The translations under genes and the position numbers were made by a program. Shown here one piece after another: positions 15,205 to 22,722 of a stretch of 40,455 nucleotides of DNA. This stretch comes from Opitutia bacterium (GTDB lineage: Bacteria; Verrucomicrobiota; Verrucomicrobiia; Opitutales; Opitutaceae), in NCBI GenBank assembly GCA_002737275.1, contig NSIG01000014.1:45356-85810 (forward strand), read 5' to 3'. Within the stretch, counting starts at the first letter, position 1, and each line of letters opens with the position of its first letter. The notes beneath the pieces are model-generated. The model did not search any database. It had not been told where the DNA came from and saw nothing but the letters and a program-made list of their open reading frames with translations.

Positions 15205-15831
15205 ATGTCGGTTTCAACTCCCCCGTCTCTCCCTGCCAACCCGCCGCCGGTGCTGCTCGTGCTCGCGGGCCCCGCCGGCTCCGGCAAGAGCACCCTCTGC
15301 GAGCGGATCGTGCGCGAAGTGCCGGGCTTTGTCCGCGTCATTACGACGACGACCCGCGCCCCGCGCCCGGGCGAGATCAACGGGGTTCACTATCATTTTC
15401 TCACCCCGGAGCAGTTCGACGCCAAGATCGCGGCCGACGATTTTCTTGAATGGGCCTGGGTCCATGGCGAGCGCCGCTACGGGACGTTGGCGGCCAGCGT
15501 GCTCGAGCCGCTGAAACGCGGACAAAGTCTCGCGATCAACCTCGACGTGCAAGGTGTGGCGAGCCTGCGCGAAGCGGCCGAGCACTCGATTGTGCTGCAA
15601 CGGGCGATGGCCACGATTTTCATTTTGCTCGATCATGAGCAACTCGTCGCCCGCATCCTCGACCGCGGCCAAGACGACGCCGCCGAGATCGCCCGGCGGA
15701 TGGCGACGGCCGAAGCGGAGTTGTTGGAGGCGCCGAAATTTGAATTCGTGATCAATAGCGGCTCGCGCGAGGAGGATTTCGCGGCGTTGCTGCAGATTCT
15801 GGCGACGGCGCGGGCGCGCGCGGCGGCGTAG
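15205..15831 (+). CDS. gmk: Guanylate kinase
   Basis: Guanylate kinase phosphorylates GMP to GDP with ATP. The 208-residue protein has the P-loop AGPAGSGKSTLCERI (about residues 21-35), the GMP-binding ITTTTRAPRPGEINGVHYHF, the FLEWAWVHGERRYGT segment, LDVQGVASLRE (normally DVQGA) and the lid-region RGQDDAAEIARRM, where RGxD corresponds to the usual RGTD/RGTE. Length is normal. It follows a membrane protein by six bases and ends with TAG about 30 bases before a toxin-antitoxin pair. Residues are conserved enough for a firm call, although R-G-Q-D is a small deviation. Confidence 0.93.
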   Translation: MSVSTPPSLPANPPPVLLVLAGPAGSGKSTLCERIVREVPGFVRVITTTTRAPRPGEINGVHYHFLTPEQFDAKIAADDFLEWAWVHGERRYGTLAASVLEPLKRGQSLAINLDVQGVASLREAAEHSIVLQRAMATIFILLDHEQLVARILDRGQDDAAEIARRMATAEAELLEAPKFEFVINSGSREEDFAALLQILATARARAAA

Positions 15832-15860
15832 AACTTGATACGTTTTAGTGTCGGACAAAC

Positions 15861-16091
15861 GTGTCTGACGTGACGACCACTCTCCGAGAATTCAGCCGGA
15901 ATCTCGCTCGCCATCGCAAGGCAGCCGCCGGCGGTCAGGAGGTTTTAGTGCGGGACGCGAGTGACGGCGTCTATGTTTTCAAACGCGTAGATTCGGAGCA
16001 AAAATCGATGACTGACCTCGTCGGGGATCTTGCTGGCAGCGTGAAGACGGGGCGAAAAATCAAGTCGTTGGCCGGCTATGGCCGCGTCTAA
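15861..16091 (+). CDS. Antitoxin partner of a PIN-domain toxin (Phd/VapB-like)
   Basis: The 76-residue protein starts at GTG (15861) and reads MSDVTTTLREFSRNLARHRK, resembling the Phd/YefM or prevent-host-death start where a short helix (TLREFSRN) precedes a DNA-binding strand (EVLVRDASDGVYVFKRV). The C-terminal half (MTDLVGDLAGSVKTGRKIKS) would cover the toxin. It overlaps the toxin start by 14 bases, the usual arrangement. Such antitoxins autoregulate the operon. The family is inferred partly from the PIN neighbour. It appears intact. Confidence 0.72.
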   Translation: MSDVTTTLREFSRNLARHRKAAAGGQEVLVRDASDGVYVFKRVDSEQKSMTDLVGDLAGSVKTGRKIKSLAGYGRV

Positions 16092-16510
16092 CGGCATCTT
16101 GCTCGATACCGGGCCTCTCGTTGGATTTTTGGACGCGAGTGATCAGTGGCACACGTGGTCGGCAGCGCGTTTTGGAGAACTTCCGAGTCCGATGGTCACA
16201 TGCGAGGCCGTAGTATCGGAGGCGGTCTATTTGTTGGGCGGTGGCGCCGGCGCGAATTTTTGAAATAATAGAATTGGGTGTGCTCGACGTAGTGCCCCTA
16301 CTGTTGAAGGAGGCCGGAAGAATCCGCGCATTTATGACCCGCTATGACGGTCGTGCCCAATTGGCCGACGGCTGCTTGGTCCGCCTGAGCGAACTGCATC
16401 CGCGATGCCGCGTGCTGACGACCGATGGGTGGAATTTTAGGGTCTATCGGCGGAATCGCAACGAGTCTATTCCACTCATCGCTCCGCAACCACCGGTCGC
16501 CACGGGCCCC
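16078..16510 (+). pseudogene. PIN-domain (VapC-like) toxin, split by a +1 frameshift
   Basis: The first frame (16078-16263) reads NGILLDTGPLVGFLDASDQW and VTCEAVVSEAVYLLGGGAGA, the acidic N-terminal half of a PIN ribonuclease, and stops at TGA 16261-16263. The second half continues in the +1 frame: RIFEIIELGVLDVV, RYDGRAQLADGCLVRLSELH, then VLTTDGWNFRVYRRN, with the remaining active-site aspartates. VapC-type PIN toxins cut tRNA or rRNA. The junction is AAT TTT TGA, where a +1 slip at TTT would join the two halves. In the second frame no stop appears until deep inside the opposing moaA, so the natural C-terminus is also unclear. The simplest view is a decayed toxin. Confidence 0.78.
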
Positions 16511-17527
16511 TCACCCGCCGATGTAGCTCATCTCAATCTTGGCGCGGGATTCGCCAGCGGCGAGCAGGCCGGCGCGTTCGTCGCTGTAGCGGTCTTCGCG
16601 GCCGCGCCAGATGCGCGCGAGGTAGGCGGCGAGTTCGGAGTCGTCGGCTCCGGCGCGCAGGCAGCCCAGCACATCCCAGCCGAGGGAGGCGAAGAGACAG
16701 GTGAAAAGTTTGCCGTCGGCGGAGAGGCGCGCGCGGTGGCAGTCGCGGCAAAACGGCTCGGTCACCGAGCTGATCAAGCCGATCTCGCCGCGTCCGTCGG
16801 CGTAGCGGTAACGCGCCGCCACCTCACCGCGGTAGGCCGGACCGACCGGTTCAAGCGGCCATTTTTCCTCGATGCGGGCCACGAGTTCGCGGGCCGGCAC
16901 GACGCGCTCGGCCGTCCAATGGTTGGTGTTGCCGACATCCATGAACTCGATGAAGCGGAGGGTATGACCGCGGGCGCGGAAATAATCGCAGAGCTCAAGC
17001 AATTCGCCGTCGTTCACCCCGCGCTGGATCACGCAGTTGATCTTCACCGGCAAACCGACCGCCGCCGCGGCATCGACGCCGCGCAGCACGCGGGCTACGC
17101 TGAAGCCGAGGCCGTTGAGCTTGCCGGCGGTGGTATCGTCGAGCGAATCGACGGAGACGTTGAGGCGGTCGAGACCCGCCGCGCGGAGGGCCGGCGCGAG
17201 TTTTTCGAGTAGCCAGCCGTTGGTGGTCAGCGCGACATCGCGCACGCCCAGTTCCTGTTTGAGAGCGCGAATGAGGTCGGGGACATCGGGGCGCAGGAGC
17301 GGTTCACCGCCGGTGAGCCGGATTTTTTCTACGCCGAGCGTCGTGAATGCCCGCGCGATGCGGGTGAGTTCGCCGAGCGTCATCAGTTGCGGATCGCGCA
17401 AAAAGGCGTGGCCGGGGCCGAAAACCTCTTTCGGCATGCAATAGGGACAGCGGAAATTGCAACGGTCCGTCACCGAGATACGGAGATCGCGCAGCGGACG
17501 TTGGAATTGGTCGACGGGTCCGGACAT
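16511..17527 (-). CDS. moaA: GTP 3',8-cyclase MoaA
   Basis: MoaA, a radical-SAM enzyme, makes 3',8-cyclo-GTP, which MoaC converts to cyclic pyranopterin monophosphate at the start of molybdenum cofactor synthesis. The 338-residue product has CNFRCPYCMP (Cys23, 27, 30), IRLTGGEPLLRPD, LNVSVDSLDD, FIEFMDVGNTNHW, the C-terminal cluster cysteines in FCRDCHRARLSADGKLFTC, and the terminal Gly-Gly (SYIGG) needed for activity. The start is ATG 17525-17527. It is transcribed away from moeA across 97 bases. Its 3' end meets the PIN toxin remnant. Confidence 0.95.
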   Translation of the reverse strand: MSGPVDQFQRPLRDLRISVTDRCNFRCPYCMPKEVFGPGHAFLRDPQLMTLGELTRIARAFTTLGVEKIRLTGGEPLLRPDVPDLIRALKQELGVRDVALTTNGWLLEKLAPALRAAGLDRLNVSVDSLDDTTAGKLNGLGFSVARVLRGVDAAAAVGLPVKINCVIQRGVNDGELLELCDYFRARGHTLRFIEFMDVGNTNHWTAERVVPARELVARIEEKWPLEPVGPAYRGEVAARYRYADGRGEIGLISSVTEPFCRDCHRARLSADGKLFTCLFASLGWDVLGCLRAGADDSELAAYLARIWRGREDRYSDERAGLLAAGESRAKIEMSYIGG

Positions 17528-17571
17528 GGGGAAGGAGAGAATGTGGCCAACGGACCAAAGCAAAGGAAACG

Positions 17572-17583
17572 ACGAATTTTCGT
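17572..17583. promoter_or_regulatory. Short inverted repeat in the moaA-moeA divergent region
   Basis: ACGAA-TT-TTCGT lies near the middle of the 97-base gap between divergent moaA and moeA. It is a possible regulator site, but 5-base arms may occur by chance. The gap is too short for a full molybdenum cofactor riboswitch. Confidence 0.25.
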
Positions 17584-17624
17584 TCGCACCGCGCACCGCC
17601 GGGCCGATAAACCTCACGTCCTCC

Positions 17625-18839
17625 ATGCTTACACCCGGCGAAGCCGAGCGGTTGATCCGCGAAAACATTTCCCTCCTTCACCGCGAGGATTGCCCGCTCG
17701 CGGCGGCCCACGGTCGCATTTTGCGCGCCGATCTGCGCGCGGACCGCGATTTGCCGCCCTTCGACCGCGTGACGATGGACGGCTACGCGTTGCGGGCGTC
17801 GGCCCTGGCGGCCGGCATGCGGACCTTTCGCATCGAAGGCGTGCAAGCGGCCGGCATGGTGCCGCGGACGCTCGGTGCATCGGCCGACGCGTGCGTTGAG
17901 ATCATGACCGGGGCCGTTTTGCCGAGCGGAGCGGATTGCGTCGTGCCTTACGAGGAAACCACCCGCGCCGCCCCGGGGACGACCGTGACGGTGAACGAAT
18001 CTGCGGCGAAGTTTTCCGCCGGCAACGCCGTGCATCGGCGGGGAGGCGATCACCGCGGCGGCGAAGCAATCGTGCGCGCCGGCACGCGCCTCACGGGTCG
18101 CGAGATCGCCGTGGCTGCGGCGTGCGGCTACGCGGCGCTCACCGTCGCGCATTCGCCTAAGATCGCGGTGGTCGCGACCGGCGACGAGCTCGTCGAGGTG
18201 GAAGCCGATGTCGCCCCGCACCAAATCCGACGCAGCAATGACCACGCGTTGCGTGCCTCGCTCATCCTCGCCGGTTACCCGCGCGTCGAACGGTTTCACG
18301 TCCGCGATGTGCGCCACGAGATCGAGCATCTGCTTTGGCACCTGCTCGCCGAATACGATGTGCTCTTGCTCACGGGCGGCGTTTCGAAGGGAAAGTTCGA
18401 TTTTCTCCCCGATGAACTCACTCGCCAAGGCGTGAAAAAAGTTTTCCACGGCGTCGCCCAGCGGCCGGGCAAACCGTTTTGGTTCGGTCTGAGCGCGCGC
18501 TCGACTCCGGTCTTCGCCCTGCCGGGCAATCCCGTCTCGAGCACCACCTGTCTCCACCGCTACGTGCTGCCGGCACTCGCGCACGCCAGCGGCGCCGCCC
18601 CGATCCAGCCACGCCTCGTCGCGCTGGCGGCTCCGGTGAATTTCCAGCCCAAGCTCGCCCGCCTGCTGCCGGTGAAACTCAGCAGCGGACCGGGCGCCGA
18701 ATTGCTCGCGACCCCGGACGAGGTAAATACCTCGGGCGATTTTGCCGGCCTCGTTGGGACCGACGGGTTCGTCGAACTGCCCGCCCATCAGGCGGAGTTC
18801 CCAGTGGGCACCGTGGTGGCATTTACCCCGTGGGTGTGA
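17625..18839 (+). CDS. moeA: Molybdopterin molybdenumtransferase MoeA
   Basis: MoeA inserts molybdate into adenylylated molybdopterin, the last common step of cofactor synthesis. The 404-residue protein begins MLTPGEAERLIRENISLLHR and shows RDLPPFDRVTMDGYAL, EIMTGAVLPSGADCVVPYE, GNAVHRRGGDHRGGE, VVATGDELVE, DVLLLTGGVSKGKFDFLPD and FALPGNPVSSTTCL, all typical MoeA signatures. ATG at 17625 gives the standard N-terminus. It is 58 bases upstream of moaC, with a palindromic repeat in the gap, and is divergent from moaA. Internal aspartates of the active site are present. Confidence 0.94.
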   Translation: MLTPGEAERLIRENISLLHREDCPLAAAHGRILRADLRADRDLPPFDRVTMDGYALRASALAAGMRTFRIEGVQAAGMVPRTLGASADACVEIMTGAVLPSGADCVVPYEETTRAAPGTTVTVNESAAKFSAGNAVHRRGGDHRGGEAIVRAGTRLTGREIAVAAACGYAALTVAHSPKIAVVATGDELVEVEADVAPHQIRRSNDHALRASLILAGYPRVERFHVRDVRHEIEHLLWHLLAEYDVLLLTGGVSKGKFDFLPDELTRQGVKKVFHGVAQRPGKPFWFGLSARSTPVFALPGNPVSSTTCLHRYVLPALAHASGAAPIQPRLVALAAPVNFQPKLARLLPVKLSSGPGAELLATPDEVNTSGDFAGLVGTDGFVELPAHQAEFPVGTVVAFTPWV

Positions 18840-18849
18840 ATTTGCGGCA

Positions 18850-18866
18850 GGAGCGGCTTTACGCCG
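18850..18866. repeat. Palindromic repeat between moeA and moaC
   Basis: GGAGCGGCTTTACGCCG is related to the hairpin repeat at 5613-5634 in the opposite orientation. It lies in the 58-base gap and could form a weak processing or attenuation hairpin in the moeA-moaC transcript. Confidence 0.5.
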
Positions 18867-18897
18867 GGACAATCGAGGGCAAACTCCGCGCCACACT

Positions 18898-19395
18898 ATG
18901 CTTTCCCACCTCGACGCCCAAGGTCAGCCCGCGATGGTCAACGTCGGCCCCAAGGCCGTCACCCACCGTGTCGCCCGAGCCGTGGCCGTGGTCGTGCTCC
19001 CGCCGGCGCTGGCCGCGCTCCTGCGCGATGGCGACATCGCCACCAAAAAAGGCCCGGTGTTTCAGACGGCGATCCTCGCCGGAATTATGGGTGCCAAACG
19101 CACCTCCGACCTGATCCCTCTTTGCCACCCGCTCCCGCTCGACGATTGCAAAATCACCATCGAACAGCGCCCGGCTGCCGCCGATGGCTCGACCGAAGTC
19201 GTGATCACCTGCACGGCCGAAACCCACGCCAAAACCGGCGTCGAAATGGAAGCCCTGACCGGTGCCACCGTCGCCGCCCTCACGCTCTACGACATGGGTA
19301 AAGCGGTCTCGCACGATATCGTGATCAAAGACGTGCGCTTGCTTGAAAAAACCGGTGGAAAGAGTCATTTCGTCACGACCGGCGTCCGCACATGA
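18898..19395 (+). CDS. moaC: Cyclic pyranopterin monophosphate synthase MoaC
   Basis: MoaC rearranges 3',8-cyclo-GTP, the MoaA product, into cyclic pyranopterin monophosphate. The 165-residue protein has the family signatures AMVNVGPKAVTHRVA, KKGPVFQTAILAGIMGAKRT, the invariant LIPLCHPLPLD, the KTGVEMEALTGATVA segment, and LYDMGKAVSHDIVIKDVRLL with the catalytic aspartate and lysines. The length is typical. The start ATG 18898-18900 is preferred to a longer frame beginning inside moeA. Its TGA overlaps the moaD ATG by four bases, so the two are translationally coupled. Confidence 0.95.
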   Translation: MLSHLDAQGQPAMVNVGPKAVTHRVARAVAVVVLPPALAALLRDGDIATKKGPVFQTAILAGIMGAKRTSDLIPLCHPLPLDDCKITIEQRPAAADGSTEVVITCTAETHAKTGVEMEALTGATVAALTLYDMGKAVSHDIVIKDVRLLEKTGGKSHFVTTGVRT

Positions 19396-19634
19396 TCACG
19401 GTCCACATCCAGTATTTCGCCATTCTTCGCGAGCAGCGCGGCGTCGCCCGCGAGACCCGCTCGACCCCCGCGGGCACCGCCGCCGCACTCTACGACGAGT
19501 TGCGCGCCCGCTATGGATTCTCACTGCCGCGGGACCGCGTGAGAGCAGCCGTAGATGAAAGCTTCGTCGCTTGGGACACGTCCTTGCGCGACGGGCAAAC
19601 CGTGGTATTCATCCCGCCCGTAGCCGGCGGTTAA
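19392..19634 (+). CDS. moaD: Molybdopterin synthase small subunit MoaD
   Basis: The 80-residue ubiquitin-like protein ends in the Gly-Gly (VVFIPPVAGG) that is thiocarboxylated and donates sulfur in molybdopterin synthesis. The beta-grasp start ITVHIQYFAILREQRG and the helix AALYDELRARYGFSL are visible. It starts in the ATGA overlap with moaC and ends 34 bases before its partner moaE. Confidence 0.92.
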   Translation: MITVHIQYFAILREQRGVARETRSTPAGTAAALYDELRARYGFSLPRDRVRAAVDESFVAWDTSLRDGQTVVFIPPVAGG

Positions 19635-19668
19635 ACGACGCCGACAGCCGAGAGATTATTTTTCCAAA

Positions 19669-20112
19669 ATGTTTTGCATTTCGACTGAGCCTCTCGATCC
19701 CGCCGCTTTGCAACGCACGCTCGCCGACGCGCACGCGGGCGCCTGTGTGACGTTTGAAGGCTGGGTGCGTGACCATAACGACGGCCGTCCGGTCCTCGCG
19801 CTCGACTACGAGGCCTACGCGCCACTCGCCGAAAAAGAGGGCGCGCGCATTCTCGCCGAGGCCCGGGAGAAATTCGCCATCGTGGGTGCGGTCTGCATCC
19901 ACCGCGTGGGCTCCTTGCGCATCGGCGATCTTGCCGTTTGGGTCGGAGTTTCCGCCGCCCACCGGGGCGCGGCTTTCGATGCCTGCCGCTTCGTCATCGA
20001 CGAAACCAAGGCTCGCGTGCCCGTCTGGAAAAAAGAGCACTACGCCGTCGGGGATACTGCTTGGATCAATTGCGCCACAAGGGGCGACCACGCTGCGGCG
20101 GTGAAAAGTTAA
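19669..20112 (+). CDS. moaE: Molybdopterin synthase large subunit MoaE
   Basis: MoaE is the catalytic subunit that, with thiocarboxylated MoaD, converts cyclic pyranopterin monophosphate to molybdopterin. The 147-residue protein has GACVTFEGWVRDHNDGRPV, LDYEAYAPLAEKEGARIL, the IHRVGSLRIGDLAVWVGVSA strand region, HRGAAFDACRFVIDETKARV and the catalytic-lysine motif PVWKKEHY near the end. Length is normal. It closes the moeA-moaC-moaD-moaE unit. moaB/mog and moeB are not in the window, so the set here is incomplete for the pathway. Confidence 0.94.
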   Translation: MFCISTEPLDPAALQRTLADAHAGACVTFEGWVRDHNDGRPVLALDYEAYAPLAEKEGARILAEAREKFAIVGAVCIHRVGSLRIGDLAVWVGVSAAHRGAAFDACRFVIDETKARVPVWKKEHYAVGDTAWINCATRGDHAAAVKS

Positions 20113-20241
20113 GCCGGCGTTTCCATCCGCCGGTTCCCCCCTCGTCTCAATCGCCGGAGTCCCCTGGTCTTCGCTTGTCTCCACCGGCCTCGACTGAGTT
20201 CGGGAGCGTCCGAGCGCCTTTGGGTCAACAGTGGCGTCGCG

Positions 20242-20466
20242 GTTTTGCTGCTCATTCTGCTGGTGGTTATCGTGAGAAAACTAGCCGCGGTGAATAAAAT
20301 CGTGCTGGCCATGGCGGGCACCGGGGCGATTACCGGGCTCGGGTTCAGTTAGATTTACGAGCGCGACGAGCCGAAGTTTATGACTCCTTTGGTGGAGAAA
20401 ATCGCCCCGCTTTTCCCCTCGAAAATCACCTACAAGTCCAAGCAGCAAAACGCTCTGCGGCCCTGA
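20242..20466 (+). pseudogene. Remnant of a small membrane protein with an in-frame TAG
   Basis: In one plus frame the sequence reads VLLLILLVVIVRKLAAVNKI, VLAMAGTGAITGLGFS, then TAG at 20350-20352, then IYERDEPKFMTPLVEKIAPL and FPSKITYKSKQQNALRP before TGA at 20464-20466. A hydrophobic span followed by a charged tail suggests a small single- or double-span membrane protein. No ATG opens the frame upstream, and the frame joins that of moaE's end. The coherent sequence on both sides of the TAG argues that this was once a gene. I do not know the family. Confidence 0.55.
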
Positions 20467-20568
20467 GCGGGCCCCGCGGAGCATCTCGATCGGCCGAGAT
20501 TTTTTCCACCGCACCCGCAAAATCAGATTGGTTTCCCGCCAACCGATCGGTAATTCTCCCGCCTCTCT

Positions 20569-22077
20569 ATGGCCAAAACGCACTCCGACATTGGACTCAT
20601 CGGCCTTGCCGTCATGGGTCAAAACCTAGCCCTCAATATCGCCGACCACGGCTTCCAGATCTCGGTTTTCAACCGCACGGTCGAAAAGACGGAAAAATTC
20701 GTCGCGGAAAATCCCTCCACTCCCGGCGGCCTCATCGGCGCCAAAACCCTCCCGGAATTCGTCCAGTCTCTCGCCAAGCCGCGGAAGATGATTATCCTCG
20801 TCCAAGCCGGCAAAGCCACCGACGCGGTCATCGACAGCCTCATCCCGCTGCTCGAGGCCAACGATATCATCATCGACGGCGGCAACGCTCTCTGGACCGA
20901 TACCATTCGCCGCGAAAAATCCCTGAAGGGAAAAGGTCTCCGCTTCATCGGCTCCGGCGTTTCCGGCGGTGAAGAAGGCGCGCGCTTCGGCCCGTCGCTC
21001 ATGCCCGGCGGCGAATTCGAGGCCTGGAAAGAGCTCAAGCCCATCTGGGAAGCCGTCGCCGCGAAGGTCGACCGCAAGACCGGTCGCCCCATCATGGGCG
21101 CCACTCCCGGCAAGCCCGTCAAAGGCGGCGTGCCCTGCACCACCTACATCGGCGAAAACGGCGCCGGCCACTACGTCAAGATGGTCCACAACGGCATCGA
21201 GTATGGCGACATGCAGATGATCTGTGAGGCCTATTCTCTCATGCAGGGTCTCCTCGGCCTCAAACCCGCTGAAATGGGTGAGATTTTCTCCACTTGGAAC
21301 AAAGGCGCCCTCGACAGCTTCCTGATCGAGATCACCGCCGATATTCTCAAGCAGAAGGACCCGATGACGAAGAAGCCCTTTGTCGACATCGTCCTCGACA
21401 CCGCTGGCCAAAAAGGCACCGGCAAGTGGACCTCCGTCAACGCCCTCGACATGGGTGTGCCGGCTCCGACCATCGCCGAATCCGTGTTTGCGCGCTGTCT
21501 CTCCGCGATCAAAGAAGAGCGCGTCGCCGCTTCGAAAGTGCTCAAGGGTCCGAAGATCAAGAAAGTCTCCCCGGCCAAGAAGAAAGAGCTGATCAAAGCC
21601 ATCCACGACGCCCTCTATTGTTCGAAAATCTGTTCCTACGCACAGGGGTTTCAGCTCATGCGCACCGCGCAGGGCGAATACGGGTGGAAACTCAACTTCG
21701 GCCAGATCGCCCAGATCTTCCGCGGCGGTTGCATCATCCGCGCCGCGTTCCTCCAAAAAATCACCGAGGCCTACGCCCGCAACCCGAAGCTCGCGAATCT
21801 TCTCCTCGACGGCTATTTCAACAAAACCATCCAGAAGGCGCAGACCAACTGGCGCAAAGTCATCAGCCTCGCGGTGGAGAACGGCATCAGCATCCCGACG
21901 TTTGGATCGGCCCTGAGCTACTACGACGCCTACCGCTCGGCCCGCTTGCCGGCCAACCTGCTCCAAGCCCAGCGCGACTACTTCGGGGCCCACACTTACG
22001 AGCGCACCGACAAGCCCCGCGGCAAGTTCTACCACATCGACTGGCCCGAGCCCACACGCCCGCAGTTGGAGGCGTGA
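20569..22077 (+). CDS. gnd: 6-phosphogluconate dehydrogenase, decarboxylating
   Basis: Gnd oxidises and decarboxylates 6-phosphogluconate to ribulose 5-phosphate in the pentose phosphate pathway, giving NADPH. The 502-residue protein has the N-terminal dinucleotide fold ([20 protein letters not shown]), [42 protein letters not shown], the catalytic-lysine stretch [20 protein letters not shown], and [15 protein letters not shown]. The C-terminal end ([29 protein letters not shown]) is diagnostic. It is about 30 residues longer than the E. coli enzyme. ATG 20569 matches the family N-terminus. Confidence 0.96.
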   Translation: MAKTHSDIGLIGLAVMGQNLALNIADHGFQISVFNRTVEKTEKFVAENPSTPGGLIGAKTLPEFVQSLAKPRKMIILVQAGKATDAVIDSLIPLLEANDIIIDGGNALWTDTIRREKSLKGKGLRFIGSGVSGGEEGARFGPSLMPGGEFEAWKELKPIWEAVAAKVDRKTGRPIMGATPGKPVKGGVPCTTYIGENGAGHYVKMVHNGIEYGDMQMICEAYSLMQGLLGLKPAEMGEIFSTWNKGALDSFLIEITADILKQKDPMTKKPFVDIVLDTAGQKGTGKWTSVNALDMGVPAPTIAESVFARCLSAIKEERVAASKVLKGPKIKKVSPAKKKELIKAIHDALYCSKICSYAQGFQLMRTAQGEYGWKLNFGQIAQIFRGGCIIRAAFLQKITEAYARNPKLANLLLDGYFNKTIQKAQTNWRKVISLAVENGISIPTFGSALSYYDAYRSARLPANLLQAQRDYFGAHTYERTDKPRGKFYHIDWPEPTRPQLEA

Positions 22078-22199
22078 GGCCGGAGTTGTCGTGTTCGGTG
22101 ACAATGTAGAGCGGTAGTGGAGCAGAACGCCCTTACCTTCTAACTCGTTCTTTTGCGTTTTCCGGTCAGGCCTACACCCAAATAGGCTGGCCGGAAATT

Positions 22200-22648
22200 G
22201 CTCGGGTAAACGATTTCTCAGCGAAACGGCCATCGCGCTGCACGGCGCGCCCGAGTTCATCCGCTCCGACAACGGACCGGCGTTCATCGCTAAGGAACTC
22301 CAACGCTGACTGACCGAACAGAATATCAAGACCCTCTACATCACCCCGGCGAGTCCGTGGGAGAACGGCTTTGTGGAATCGTTCCACTCCCGTTTCCGCG
22401 ACGAATGCCTCAACCGCGAGCAGCTCTGGACCCTGACCGAGGCCCGGGTCGTGATCGAAGACTTCCGCCAGGACTACAACGCCGAGCGGCCCCACAGCTC
22501 GCTCGGCTATCTCTCTCCGCAACGCTTCGCCACGAAACAACCTTTACCAATCCCAAGCTCCAGGCCGGACCGCCAAGCCGGTCCGTCCCTTCGCTTGGAA
22601 TTGCCAACCACAACTGAAGTCAGCACAATAACCGAAGCTAAAGACTAA
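22200..22648 (+). pseudogene. IS3-type transposase (OrfB) remnant, 5'-truncated, with an in-frame TGA
   Basis: The frame reads FLSETAIALHGAPEFIRSDN, GPAFIAKELQR, TGA (22307-22309), LTEQNIKTLYITPASPWENG, FVESFHSRFRDECLNREQLW and YNAERPHSSLGYLSPQRFA. This is the second half of the DDE integrase core of IS3-family transposases, with the second aspartate in RSDNGPAF and the final glutamate in GFVESF. The first aspartate and the whole OrfA are missing, and the stop replaces a tryptophan common in relatives. No terminal inverted repeats were identified. The element is dead and lies about 2.8 kb upstream of the rhodopsin cassette. Confidence 0.85.
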
Positions 22649-22722
22649 CACTCCACCTAGCCCAGTTTTCGGGCCCCGCTCACGCTCACGCTCTTGCTGC
22701 ACTCATGCTCCCAAAACTCCCT

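Noticed and set aside
17528-17624. Molybdenum cofactor riboswitch upstream of moaA or moeA
   Set aside because: The gap is only 97 bases and shared by two divergent genes; no matching multi-helix architecture was seen.
20626-22329. Minus-strand frame of 567 codons opposite gnd
   Set aside because: Antisense to a certain gnd gene with no recognisable motifs; arises from codon bias.
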